From assembly GCA_018623195.1 (NCBI GenBank), contig JAAZVY010000016.1, forward strand, positions 1 through 33,523: a stretch of 33,523 nt of DNA. The letters are read 5' to 3'. Numbering within the stretch: position 1 is the stretch's first letter; every line of letters begins with the position of its first letter. Shown piece after piece: positions 21,735 to 29,083 of the stretch. Position numbers and translations under genes: made by a program. The notes beneath the pieces are model-generated. The model searched no databases, was not told the origin of the DNA, and saw nothing but the letters and a program-made list of their open reading frames with translations. The stretch is from Flavobacteriaceae bacterium (GTDB lineage Bacteria > Bacteroidota > Bacteroidia > Flavobacteriales > Flavobacteriaceae).

Positions 21735-23048
21735 ATGAAGCCATTTTATGCTTTCACTGCAATGCTTGGTCTTTGCTTGGCCCCCCTTCAAGCCCAGCAA
21801 GTAGACTTCGAAGAGTACGATTTAGACAACGGTCTTCACGTGATCCTTCATCAAGACAATACCGCTCCGGTGGTTGTAACTTCGGTCATGTATCACGTGG
21901 GTTCGAAAGACGAAAATCCGGCAAAAACAGGATTTGCTCACTTCTTTGAACACCTTTTATTCGAAGGATCAGAAAATATTGAACGTGGAGAGTTTTTTAA
22001 GATTGTAACCTCAAACGGAGGGTACAATAATGCAAACACTACCCAAGACCGCACCTATTATTACGAACTCTTTCCATCGAATCAGCTCGCCTTAGGACTT
22101 TGGTTAGAATCAGAGCGACTAATGCATCCGATTATTAATCAAATCGGGGTTGATACTCAAAAAGAAGTCGTTCAAGAAGAGAGAAGACTTCGGGTTGATA
22201 ACGCGCCTTATGGTCAATTGATTGAGAATATGTTTAAGAACTTATTTAGCAATCATCCCTATCGCTGGTCTGTAATTGGTTCTTTGGACCATTTGGCAAG
22301 TGCATCTCTAGAAGACTTTCAAGAATTCAATAAGGTGTACTATGTTCCAAATAACGCCACCTTAGTTTTAGCAGGAGATTTTGAAAAAGAAGAAGCGAAG
22401 AAACTCATCGAAGATTATTTCGGCCCTATCCCTAGAGGGAAAGAAATAGTAAAGAAAACCTACGATGAAGCACCAATCGATGGTCCTATTTACGCTCAGT
22501 TCGAGGATGCAAATATTCAAATCCCTCTTATTTTGTTAGGTTACCGCACCCCGGGTCAAGCCTCTAGAGATGCCTATGTGCTAAACATGATTTCCTCTTA
22601 CCTCAGCTCAGGGCAAAGCTCTGTTCTACAAAAGAAATTAGTAGATCAAAAACAAATGGCACTGCAAATCTTCGCTTTCAACTATAGCTTAGAAGACTAC
22701 GGTGCCTATCTTCTTGGAGGTCTACCTTTAGGAGATAATACGATGGATGATCTAGTTGCAGAAATCGATGTAGAAATTGAAAAACTACAAAACGACCTGA
22801 TTTCTGAACGTGATTATCAAAAACTTCAGAATCAATTCGAAAACTCATTTGTAAGTGCCAACAGCTCTTTTGAAGGAATTGCAGAAAATTTAGCTTCATA
22901 CAACCAACTTTTCGGTGATACCAACCTGATCAATACAGAGATTGAGATTTACAGAAGTATCACAAGAGAAGAAATTAGAGAGGTTGCCAAAAAATATCTT
23001 CAAAAGCAACAACGTGTTGAATTAAAGTACGTTCCAAAACAAGACTAG
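21735..23048 (+). CDS. M16 family zinc peptidase, catalytic member
   Basis: A 437-residue insulinase/processing-peptidase-like protein with an N-terminal signal peptide (about 1-20, cleavage near PLQA-QQ), so periplasmic or envelope-located. The inverted zinc motif HxxEH is AHFFEHLLFEG with His69, Glu72 and His73, and the third ligand is probably a Glu in VVQEERRLR (about 145-153). The C-terminal half is the non-catalytic M16 domain, with ILLGYRTPGQASRD. It is followed after 4 nt by a second M16 protein lacking HxxEH, the classic active/inactive pair that forms a closing clamshell around short peptides. It is transcribed from the promoter at 21643 through a structured leader. Confidence 0.93.
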   Translation: MKPFYAFTAMLGLCLAPLQAQQVDFEEYDLDNGLHVILHQDNTAPVVVTSVMYHVGSKDENPAKTGFAHFFEHLLFEGSENIERGEFFKIVTSNGGYNNANTTQDRTYYYELFPSNQLALGLWLESERLMHPIINQIGVDTQKEVVQEERRLRVDNAPYGQLIENMFKNLFSNHPYRWSVIGSLDHLASASLEDFQEFNKVYYVPNNATLVLAGDFEKEEAKKLIEDYFGPIPRGKEIVKKTYDEAPIDGPIYAQFEDANIQIPLILLGYRTPGQASRDAYVLNMISSYLSSGQSSVLQKKLVDQKQMALQIFAFNYSLEDYGAYLLGGLPLGDNTMDDLVAEIDVEIEKLQNDLISERDYQKLQNQFENSFVSANSSFEGIAENLASYNQLFGDTNLINTEIEIYRSITREEIREVAKKYLQKQQRVELKYVPKQD

Positions 23049-23052
23049 TATC

Positions 23053-25125
23053 ATGAGACTTAATATTCAAACTATTTTACGCAAAACCACAAAGGCGGTT
23101 CTATTGACAGCCGTATTTGCAAGTGCTAGCTTGACCGCACAAGTAGACCGCTCACAACAGCCCGCACCCAACGGGTCTCCGGTGATTAAATTAGATGAAC
23201 CCCAAACCTTTGAGCTTAAAAACGGATTAAAGGTTCTTGTAGTTGAAAATCATAAACTACCTCGTGTTAGCGTTCAGTTGCTCTTAGATAATCCGCCCAT
23301 ATTAGAAGGAGAAAAGGCAGGTGTATCAAGCCTAACAGGAAGCCTCTTAGGTAAAGGATCTATGAATATCTCAAAGGACGATTTTAATGATGAGGTAGAC
23401 TTCTTAGGTGCATCAATCAATTTTTCTGGTCAAAACGCCTTTGCATCGACTTTATCTAGAAATTTTCCTAGAATCATGGAACTCATGGCTGATGCGGCGA
23501 TTCATCCCAATTTCTCAGGAGAAGAATTTGATAAAGAAAAGGAGCGCTTTATCGAGAATCTAAAATCTGACGAAAAAAATGTTTCAGCAGTTGCTCGTCG
23601 CGTAGAGTCAGCACTCGCCTATGGAACCGCTCACCCTAATGGAGAGTTTTCAAGCATCGAAAGCATCGAGAAAGTTACCCTAGAAGATACCAAGGCATTT
23701 TATGAGGACTTTTTTGTTCCAGAAAACGCTTACCTAGTATTAATCGGAGATGTCACTTTAAAGGACGCCAAGAAACTAGTAAAATCAAATTTTGGAAAAT
23801 GGAAGGCGAAATCTGCTAAAGAAACTCCTTTCGCAGAAGCCTCGAATCCTGAAGCCACAGAAATCAACTTCGTTGATATGCCAAACGCTGTACAATCTGA
23901 AATTATTGTACAAAACCTAGTTGATCTTAAAATGAGTGATGAGGACTATATTCCTGCGCTTATTGCGAACCAAATTCTTGGAGGAGGAGCAGAAGGCAGA
24001 CTCTTTTTAAATCTTAGAGAGGATAAAGGATATACCTACGGATCCTATTCAGGTATCGGCAGTAGCAAAGACACCAAAGCGCGTTTTAGAGCTACTGCCC
24101 AAGTTCGAAATGCTGTGACAGACTCCGCTGTAGTTCAAATTCTAGAAGAAGTTAAGCGAATTCGAACAGAGCTTGTTAATCAAGAAGATCTTAAAAATGC
24201 GAAAGAGAAATACAAAGGAAGTTTTGTACGTTCTCTAGAGCGTCCGCAGACGGTGGCAAATTTCGCCCTCAATATTGAAACTCAAGGCCTAGACGGGGAC
24301 TTCTATGAGACCTATTTAAGCCGAATTGATGCAGTAACTGCCGAAGAGGTAATGGCCGCCGCCAACAAGTTCTTTGCTCTTAACAACCTCAGAATCGTGG
24401 TGGTAGGAAAGGGCGTTGAAGTCGCTGAAGCTCTTGAAAATATCAATTTCGATGGTACCAAACTGAAGGTAAACTACTTTGATCCATTTGCAAATTCAAT
24501 CGAAAAACCAACCTTTAGCAAGCCACTACCTGCAGGACTTACTGCTCAAAAGGTAATTGCAAACTATCTGGATAAAGTAGGTGGAACTGAAGCTATTCAA
24601 AGCGTTAATTCCTACGCAATAAAAGCAACTGCTACCATCCAAGGCATGACTCTTGAACTGGCAACTTCGGCAAAAGGAGCCAATTACACTCAGGAGATGA
24701 AAATGATGGGCAATGTCATGCAACGTTCTGTGCTTACCGAAAGTGAAGCCTATCAAGAGATGCAAGGTCAACGCATCCCGATGAGTGACGAGGATCGCCA
24801 AAAAATGCAATTAGAAACAGGAATAGTAGCCGAGATAGCTTGGGTGGACAATCCTGAAATTAAATTAACCGCTATCGAGTCGGTGAATGGTTCTGACGCG
24901 TATGTTGTTCAGCTCACCAAGGATCGTGCGCTTTACTTTGATGTAAGTACAGGGTTAAAAGTTCAAGAAATCGTAACGGTTGAAGCGGGCGGACAAACGA
25001 TTACCCAAAAAGCATCTTTCAGCGACTACAAGGAAGTTAACGGGATACTTATACCTCATAGCGTTTCTAGAAATTTAGGGCCACAGACACTAGATTTTAA
25101 AATCGCTGAAATCACAATAAACTAG
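23053..25125 (+). CDS. M16 family protein, inactive partner with C-terminal extension
   Basis: A 690-residue M16-like protein with a signal peptide (about 1-29, ASLTA-Q). At the position of HxxEH it reads GVSSLTGSLLGKGSMNI, so zinc ligands are absent. The second M16 half carries GGGAEGRLFLNLREDKGYTY, the RE.x(G)Y.Y substrate-clamp motif expected in the non-catalytic subunit. Beyond residue ~497 a separate domain of about 190 residues, starting TAQKVIANYLDKVGGTEAIQ and rich in beta strands, resembles the outer-membrane-lipoprotein-sorting-like or DUF4292-type fold seen fused to M16 proteins in Flavobacteriales. It probably forms a heterodimer with the preceding enzyme (inference from family behaviour and 4-nt spacing). 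Confidence 0.9.
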   Translation: MRLNIQTILRKTTKAVLLTAVFASASLTAQVDRSQQPAPNGSPVIKLDEPQTFELKNGLKVLVVENHKLPRVSVQLLLDNPPILEGEKAGVSSLTGSLLGKGSMNISKDDFNDEVDFLGASINFSGQNAFASTLSRNFPRIMELMADAAIHPNFSGEEFDKEKERFIENLKSDEKNVSAVARRVESALAYGTAHPNGEFSSIESIEKVTLEDTKAFYEDFFVPENAYLVLIGDVTLKDAKKLVKSNFGKWKAKSAKETPFAEASNPEATEINFVDMPNAVQSEIIVQNLVDLKMSDEDYIPALIANQILGGGAEGRLFLNLREDKGYTYGSYSGIGSSKDTKARFRATAQVRNAVTDSAVVQILEEVKRIRTELVNQEDLKNAKEKYKGSFVRSLERPQTVANFALNIETQGLDGDFYETYLSRIDAVTAEEVMAAANKFFALNNLRIVVVGKGVEVAEALENINFDGTKLKVNYFDPFANSIEKPTFSKPLPAGLTAQKVIANYLDKVGGTEAIQSVNSYAIKATATIQGMTLELATSAKGANYTQEMKMMGNVMQRSVLTESEAYQEMQGQRIPMSDEDRQKMQLETGIVAEIAWVDNPEIKLTAIESVNGSDAYVVQLTKDRALYFDVSTGLKVQEIVTVEAGGQTITQKASFSDYKEVNGILIPHSVSRNLGPQTLDFKIAEITIN

Positions 25126-25127
25126 AG

Positions 25128-25559
25128 ATGAAGAAAGTTCTTATCCTATTCGTACTAATAGGCCTAGCCGTATCATGTAAAGGTGAAACCTCTAAATCGA
25201 ACATCGAAGCCAAAGCAGTAGATCCTTACACGATGGAAGGTGTGATGGCGGTGCACGATGAAGTAATGCCAAAAATGGGACACATGGCAAAACTGTCTAG
25301 CTCATTAAAACCACTAGCTGATGCTTCTCCTGAAGGCCCTGAGGCCAAAGCTATCGAGGATCTAAAAGTTGCTCACGAAGCCATGATGACTTGGATGAAA
25401 GAAATTGGAGACACTTTTACCCATGAAGAAATCATGAAAGGAGCTGCCTTAAGTGATAAAAAGAAAGAAGCGCTTCGAATAGAAGCAGACAAAATCGCAG
25501 AGGTAAAACGCTTAATGCTAGAGAGTATTGCTAATGCTGAGGCCTTGTTAAAGGAATAA
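25128..25559 (+). CDS. Met/His-rich helical lipoprotein
   Basis: A 143-residue lipoprotein: MKKVLILFVLIGLAVSCKGE gives a lipobox with Cys17. The mature part is predicted all-helical, with VMAVHDEVMPKMGHMAKL in the first helix and AHEAMMTWMKEIGDTFTHEE further on. Homologues occur widely in Flavobacteriaceae, often under the unhelpful name viral A-type inclusion protein; function unknown. The many Met and His residues could bind metal, but this is only a suggestion. It starts 2 nt after the M16 partner's stop, so it is part of that operon, and is followed by a terminator that extends into the convergent gldE. Confidence 0.75.
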   Translation: MKKVLILFVLIGLAVSCKGETSKSNIEAKAVDPYTMEGVMAVHDEVMPKMGHMAKLSSSLKPLADASPEGPEAKAIEDLKVAHEAMMTWMKEIGDTFTHEEIMKGAALSDKKKEALRIEADKIAEVKRLMLESIANAEALLKE

Positions 25560-25580
25560 CGAGTACCTTTTTTAACGGTA

Positions 25581-26939
25581 TTATAGGGCTGTCTTTGGCA
25601 GCCCTATTTTTATTTGCTTAATTCTTCGATTATCGATGCTTTCAACCGTTAAGGTATATCCCTTGAAACGGATGATCTCTCCTCGTTTCGGAAACCCTTT
25701 GGTAATCTCTAGCACAAAACCTGCTAGGGTCTCAGACTCTCCCTTAAATTCTTCAAACACCTCAACGCTGCTTAATTCAGCAACACGATAGAAATCTTTT
25801 AACGAAGTTTTTCCTTCAAAAACATAGGTGTAATCGTCGATACGAGAATAAACTAGATCAATATCGTCGTACTCATCACTGATATCTCCAACAATCTCTT
25901 CAATTACATCTTCTAGGGTAATCACGCCAGAGGTTCCTCCGTACTCATCTACAACAATGGCTAGGTGGGTTTTTTGATTCTGAAAATCTACCAGTAAATC
26001 ATCTAACTTCTTATTCTCTGGCACAAAAAAAGGAGCGCGCAATAGTTTTTGCCACTCAAAATCATTTTCGTCTAAGTGTGGTAACAAGTCTTTGATAAAA
26101 AGAACTCCCAAAATCTTATCCATGGAATCTTCAAAAACAGGTACTCTTGAATACCCCTTTTCAGTGACTCGCTGCAACACCTCAGCGTAGCTTAGATCAC
26201 TTTTTAATCCGAAAATATCAATTCGCGGACGCATCACTTGACGAGTTTCTGTATTACCAAAAGTCACAATTCCTTCAAGTAATTTCTTTTCTTCTGAAGT
26301 GGTATCCTCTTGCGATGCTAATTCTAAGGCCTGAGAGAGATGATCTACACTAATCTGAGCACGTTTATCAGCCAATTTATCCTCAAGCAAGTGGCTTAAT
26401 GATTGAAGCGGCCGACTTAACGGGCTAAAAAGTTTGTCTAAAATCGATAGCACTGGTGTCATTCTCAAAGAGACAGTGATCGGATTTCTGTTTGCATAAA
26501 TTTTTGGCAAAATCTCACCGAAGATCAAAATCAAAACAGTGGCGATAGCAATATCAAATAGCGTTTGCAATGATAAAACTCCAAAAAGCAAGGTTTCTGA
26601 ACCCGAGAACCAGAAATCAGAGAGACTTGTGAAAAGTAAAACAATGGCAATATTGACTGCGTTGTTTGCAATAAGAATCGTAGCTAATAAGCGCTTTGGT
26701 GTAGAGAGTAAGGCTAATGTTTTTGCGCCCTTCTGTTCTGGATCTTCTTTCAGTTGATTGATATCGGTTGCCGACAAACCAAATAGCGCAACCTCTGACC
26801 CTGAAATCAATGCAGAACTGATGAGTAAAAATAGGAGTCCTATGATAGAAAGAAGAAGCTCAAGGTTACCTAAAACGGCGGTCTCGTTAACAGCTAAAAC
26901 AGTTGGAATTAAATTACTGGATAGGGGGTCTGAGCTCAT
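25581..26939 (-). CDS. gldE: GldE, CorC/HlyC-type membrane protein
   Basis: A 452-residue protein of the DUF21-CBS-CorC architecture, called GldE in Flavobacteria because of its link to gliding motility. The DUF21 membrane part (about 25-190) includes SGSEVALFGLSATDI (46-60); the CBS pair follows (about 215-350) with EVLQRVTEKGYSRVPVFED and VDEYGGTSGVITLEDVIEEI (Asp331 in DEYGG); the C-terminal CorC_HlyC domain starts near residue 365. Homologues take part in Mg or Co efflux/resistance. In Flavobacterium gldE is followed by gldD, which is missing at this spot. It is third in mutY-ssb-gldE, 3 bp after ssb. Its last codons lie inside the terminator of the convergent operon. Confidence 0.92.
   Translation of the reverse strand: MSSDPLSSNLIPTVLAVNETAVLGNLELLLSIIGLLFLLISSALISGSEVALFGLSATDINQLKEDPEQKGAKTLALLSTPKRLLATILIANNAVNIAIVLLFTSLSDFWFSGSETLLFGVLSLQTLFDIAIATVLILIFGEILPKIYANRNPITVSLRMTPVLSILDKLFSPLSRPLQSLSHLLEDKLADKRAQISVDHLSQALELASQEDTTSEEKKLLEGIVTFGNTETRQVMRPRIDIFGLKSDLSYAEVLQRVTEKGYSRVPVFEDSMDKILGVLFIKDLLPHLDENDFEWQKLLRAPFFVPENKKLDDLLVDFQNQKTHLAIVVDEYGGTSGVITLEDVIEEIVGDISDEYDDIDLVYSRIDDYTYVFEGKTSLKDFYRVAELSSVEVFEEFKGESETLAGFVLEITKGFPKRGEIIRFKGYTLTVESIDNRRIKQIKIGLPKTAL
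25584..25612 (+). terminator. Terminator of M16 operon, inside gldE 3' end
   Basis: TAGGGCTG (25584-25591) and CAGCCCTA (25599-25606) form an 8-bp stem, extendable by a G-U and a C-G pair, followed by TTTTTATTT on the plus strand. It also encodes the last eight residues of GldE (GLPKTAL region) on the minus strand. Confidence 0.85.
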
Positions 26940-26942
26940 AGT

Positions 26943-27380
26943 TTAGAACGGAAGATCGTCGTCTTCTGCAGGAGAAACATTAGCCGCAGGAGTCGCCGAC
27001 GACTGACTAGCTGATGGTTGCCCTGCAGGCGCTCCACCTTCTTTTGGAGGACTAAGGAACGTGAAGTCGGTGACATGTACCTCAGTGCTGTAGCGCATTT
27101 GTCCACTTTCATCTTGCCATTGACGGTTTTTCAATCGCCCTTCAACATAGATTTTATCACCTTTCTTCAGGTACTTCTCACAAATTTCTGCTGCCTTGTT
27201 TCGCACAACGATGTTATGCCACTCGGTGTTTGAAACCTTTTCACCAGTTTGTTTATTTGTGTAGGTTTCATTCGTAGCTACCGGAAATCTACCGATACAA
27301 TTTCCACCTTCGAAATAGTGCATTTTAACCTCATCTCCTAGATGGCCAATGAGCATAACTTTGTTGAGTGTTCCTGACAT
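26943..27380 (-). CDS. ssb: Single-stranded DNA-binding protein
   Basis: Binds single-stranded DNA as a tetramer in replication, repair and recombination. The 145-residue product has the OB-fold core: MSGTLNKVMLIGHLGDEVKM, SNTEWHNIVVRNKAAEICEK and KKGDKIYVEGRLKNRQWQD. A flexible Gly/Pro/Ala/Ser linker follows, then the acidic interaction tip PAEDDDLPF. It lies between mutY (13 bp upstream) and gldE (3 bp downstream), the normal Flavobacteriales order. The DDLPF tip recurs in the DUF3127 protein of this window. Confidence 0.97.
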   Translation of the reverse strand: MSGTLNKVMLIGHLGDEVKMHYFEGGNCIGRFPVATNETYTNKQTGEKVSNTEWHNIVVRNKAAEICEKYLKKGDKIYVEGRLKNRQWQDESGQMRYSTEVHVTDFTFLSPPKEGGAPAGQPSASQSSATPAANVSPAEDDDLPF

Positions 27381-27393
27381 AAAATTAAAAGTA

Positions 27394-28434
27394 CTAAATT
27401 TTGAATTGTTGAAGCAATCGCTCCATTAAAGTTGAGGTCGGATATTGATCAATTTCATCGAAAGAAACCACCGGCTCGTTTAAATTTTCTACCTCAACTC
27501 GGTAAACTCTTACCTCGAGATGTCGATGAGAAAGCTTGTGCACTATTGGGTTTTCACTAAGCAAAGTCACCTTTGCGCTTTGCCCTAAGAATGACTCAAT
27601 TTCATTCGAAGTTAAATCGCCCGAAGTATCAGATTCTATTAGTGGAAACTCATATAATCCCGCCCAAATACCACGGTTAGGTCGTTTTACAAACTGTGTG
27701 TTTCGATTTTGGTCTAGCAGCATTAAATAATGCAGATAACGCTTAGCTACTTTTACTTTCGACAATTTGACGGGTAAATCATCAATCTTATTAGTTGCTA
27801 ATGCTACGCATCGATCATTAAAAATACAACTTGTGCAATTCGGTTTTTTTGGGGTGCATTCAGTTGCTCCAAATTCCATGATTGCCTGATTAAAAAGATC
27901 GGGATCATCAGGATCAATCAGAGAGTCTGCTAATTCTTGAAATAACTTTTGACCACTCGATTTGTTAATGGGCTCATCGATTCCAAAAACACGCGACAAT
28001 ACCCTGTAAACATTCCCATCAACAACTGCCTTTTTTTCCTTGAAAGCAAAGGAAGCTATTGCTGCCGCTGTATAGGGCCCAACACCTTTCAACTTTAATA
28101 GTTCATCGTAGGTTTCTGGGAAACGACCGCCAAAATCCTCGCAAACAATTTCCGCTGTTTTTTTAAGGTTTCGAGCTCGTGAGTAGTAACCTAAACCTTG
28201 CCAAAGCTTTAAAACCTCCTCTTCATTTGCTGCTGCAAGATCTTGAACTGTGGGATAAGCTGTCTGAAACTTTTCATAATAAGGGAGTCCTTGCGCCACT
28301 CGAGTCTGTTGAAGAATCACCTCGGATAGCCAAATTAGGTACGGGTCTCGTGTATCTCTCCACGGAAGCGATCGTTTACTTATTAAATACCACTTTATAA
28401 GTGGAGCTGAAAAATATCGGTTATCTTCGCTCAT
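27394..28434 (-). CDS. mutY: A/G-specific adenine glycosylase
   Basis: Removes adenine mispaired with 8-oxoguanine. From the ATG at 28434 the protein has 346 residues, beginning MSEDNRYF. It shows LPWRDTRDPYLIWLSEVILQ then QTR (substrate helix with the family Glu), the HhH motif LKGVGPYTAAAIASFAF, the catalytic VDGNVYRVLSR, and the iron-sulphur ligands in CTPKKPNCTSCIFNDRC (Cys-x6-Cys-x2-Cys-x5-Cys). A C-terminal NUDIX-like 8-oxoG-recognition domain follows. The frame is open to 28530, but those 32 extra codons cover the intergenic region and are not family-like. Divergent from HU; ssb and gldE lie downstream. Confidence 0.96.
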   Translation of the reverse strand: MSEDNRYFSAPLIKWYLISKRSLPWRDTRDPYLIWLSEVILQQTRVAQGLPYYEKFQTAYPTVQDLAAANEEEVLKLWQGLGYYSRARNLKKTAEIVCEDFGGRFPETYDELLKLKGVGPYTAAAIASFAFKEKKAVVDGNVYRVLSRVFGIDEPINKSSGQKLFQELADSLIDPDDPDLFNQAIMEFGATECTPKKPNCTSCIFNDRCVALATNKIDDLPVKLSKVKVAKRYLHYLMLLDQNRNTQFVKRPNRGIWAGLYEFPLIESDTSGDLTSNEIESFLGQSAKVTLLSENPIVHKLSHRHLEVRVYRVEVENLNEPVVSFDEIDQYPTSTLMERLLQQFKI

Positions 28435-28443
28435 CTGATATAG

Positions 28444-28471
28444 TAGCCTAAAATTTAGAGGCTTAAGGCTA
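28444..28471. repeat. Inverted repeat between mutY and HU
   Basis: TAGCC (28444-28448) and GGCTA (28467-28471) flank an AT-rich centre; nested AGCCT/AGGCT copies give an alternative pairing. Located upstream of both divergent genes, it could be an operator or a leader hairpin. Short and of uncertain meaning. Confidence 0.3.
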
Positions 28472-28488
28472 AAAATGCATTTAATTCG

Positions 28489-28496
28489 TATATTTG
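28489..28496 (+). promoter_or_regulatory. HU gene promoter (-7 element)
   Basis: TATATTTG, exact match to TAnnTTTG, 34 nt before the HU ATG. No TTG at 17-23 bp; TTA occurs 23 bp upstream. Predicted leader about 30 nt. Confidence 0.65.
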
Positions 28497-28530
28497 CAAG
28501 CCTTAAAAAATTATTAAAGATAACCAGCAT

Positions 28531-28821
28531 ATGACGAAAGCAGACATCGTAAGCAAAATCTCTGACAAATTAGGAATCGAGAAAGGAGACGTACAAGCTA
28601 CTGTAGAGTCTTTCATGGAAGAAGTGAAAGCATCCCTAGAAAGTGGAGACAATGTTTACTTAAGAGGTTTTGGTAGTTTCATTATCAAAACAAGAGCTGA
28701 GAAAACAGGTCGTAACATTTCGAAGAACACAACCATTAAAATTCCTGCACACAACGTACCCGCATTCAAACCTGCTAAGGTTTTTGTAGAAGGCGTAAAA
28801 AACGGTGTAGAAGTAAAATAA
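28531..28821 (+). CDS. hup: HU-family DNA-binding protein
   Basis: A 96-residue nucleoid protein of the HU/IHF family that bends and compacts DNA as a dimer. It has MTKADIVSKISDKLGIEKGD, the core LRGFGSFIIKTRAEKTGRNI with the beta-arm Arg/Lys residues, IPAHNVPAFKPAK and a terminal helix. In the arm tip the typical NP before the intercalating turn appears as IPAHNVPAF. It is divergent from mutY and followed, 26 bp on, by a tiny basic ORF and then a terminator. RNase G lies beyond, a conserved neighbourhood in Flavobacteriales. Confidence 0.95.
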   Translation: MTKADIVSKISDKLGIEKGDVQATVESFMEEVKASLESGDNVYLRGFGSFIIKTRAEKTGRNISKNTTIKIPAHNVPAFKPAKVFVEGVKNGVEVK

Positions 28822-28847
28822 GTATTAATCGATAAATCAACCGCATT

Positions 28848-28937
28848 ATGCCGAGTGGAAAGAAAAGAAAAAGACATAAGGTAGCGACTCACAAGCGCAA
28901 GAAGCGCAGAAGAGCTAATCGCCACAAGAAGAAATAA
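28848..28937 (+). CDS. Very basic 29-residue protein
   Basis: Short ORF starting ATG at 28848 and ending TAA at 28937. The product reads MPSGKKRKRHKVATHKRKKR followed by RRANRHKKK: about 19 of 29 residues are Lys, Arg or His and no acidic residue occurs. It sits between HU (same strand, 26 bp) and a strong intrinsic terminator 3 bp after its stop, so it is the last gene of the HU transcript. I believe near-identical short proteins occur at this locus in other Flavobacteriales. The composition suits a ribosomal protein or RNA/DNA-binding peptide, for example THX-like or the small bL38 reported in the Flavobacterium ribosome, but I cannot recall those sequences well enough to assign it. Confidence 0.72.
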   Translation: MPSGKKRKRHKVATHKRKKRRRANRHKKK

Positions 28938-28940
28938 GTA

Positions 28941-28971
28941 AGCTCGGGCTCTGTCCCGAGTTACTATTTTT
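28941..28971 (+). terminator. Terminator after HU and basic peptide
   Basis: CTCGGG (28943-28948), 6-nt loop, CCCGAG (28955-28960); two further pairs (A-U, G-U) at the base, then ACTATTTTT. It separates the HU unit from RNase G. Confidence 0.88.
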
Positions 28972-29049
28972 CACCCCATACGTTCATTGACATTTTCGAA
29001 TACCGCTGACAAAACACTTTGTGTTCTGCAGCACCATTATTAATTAGTG

Positions 29050-29067
29050 TACTAGTGCTACTAGTGC
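29050..29067 (+). repeat. 9-bp direct tandem repeat upstream of RNase G
   Basis: TACTAGTGC occurs twice in a row (29050-29058, 29059-29067), preceded by a partial TTAGTG. The copies end 16 nt before the GTG start. They may lie in the leader; no clear -7 element was found between the terminator at 28971 and the gene. Confidence 0.6.
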
Positions 29068-29083
29068 AATAAATATCGTAACC

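Noticed and set aside
28435-28530. 32-codon N-terminal extension of MutY
   Set aside because: It runs through the divergent promoter region and abuts the HU start; MSEDNRYF at 28434 is the usual type of start.
29013-29025. AACACTTTGTGTT upstream of RNase G as its -7 element
   Set aside because: ACACTTTG lacks the TA of TAnnTTTG and the nearest TTG is 24 bp away, so I did not call a promoter.
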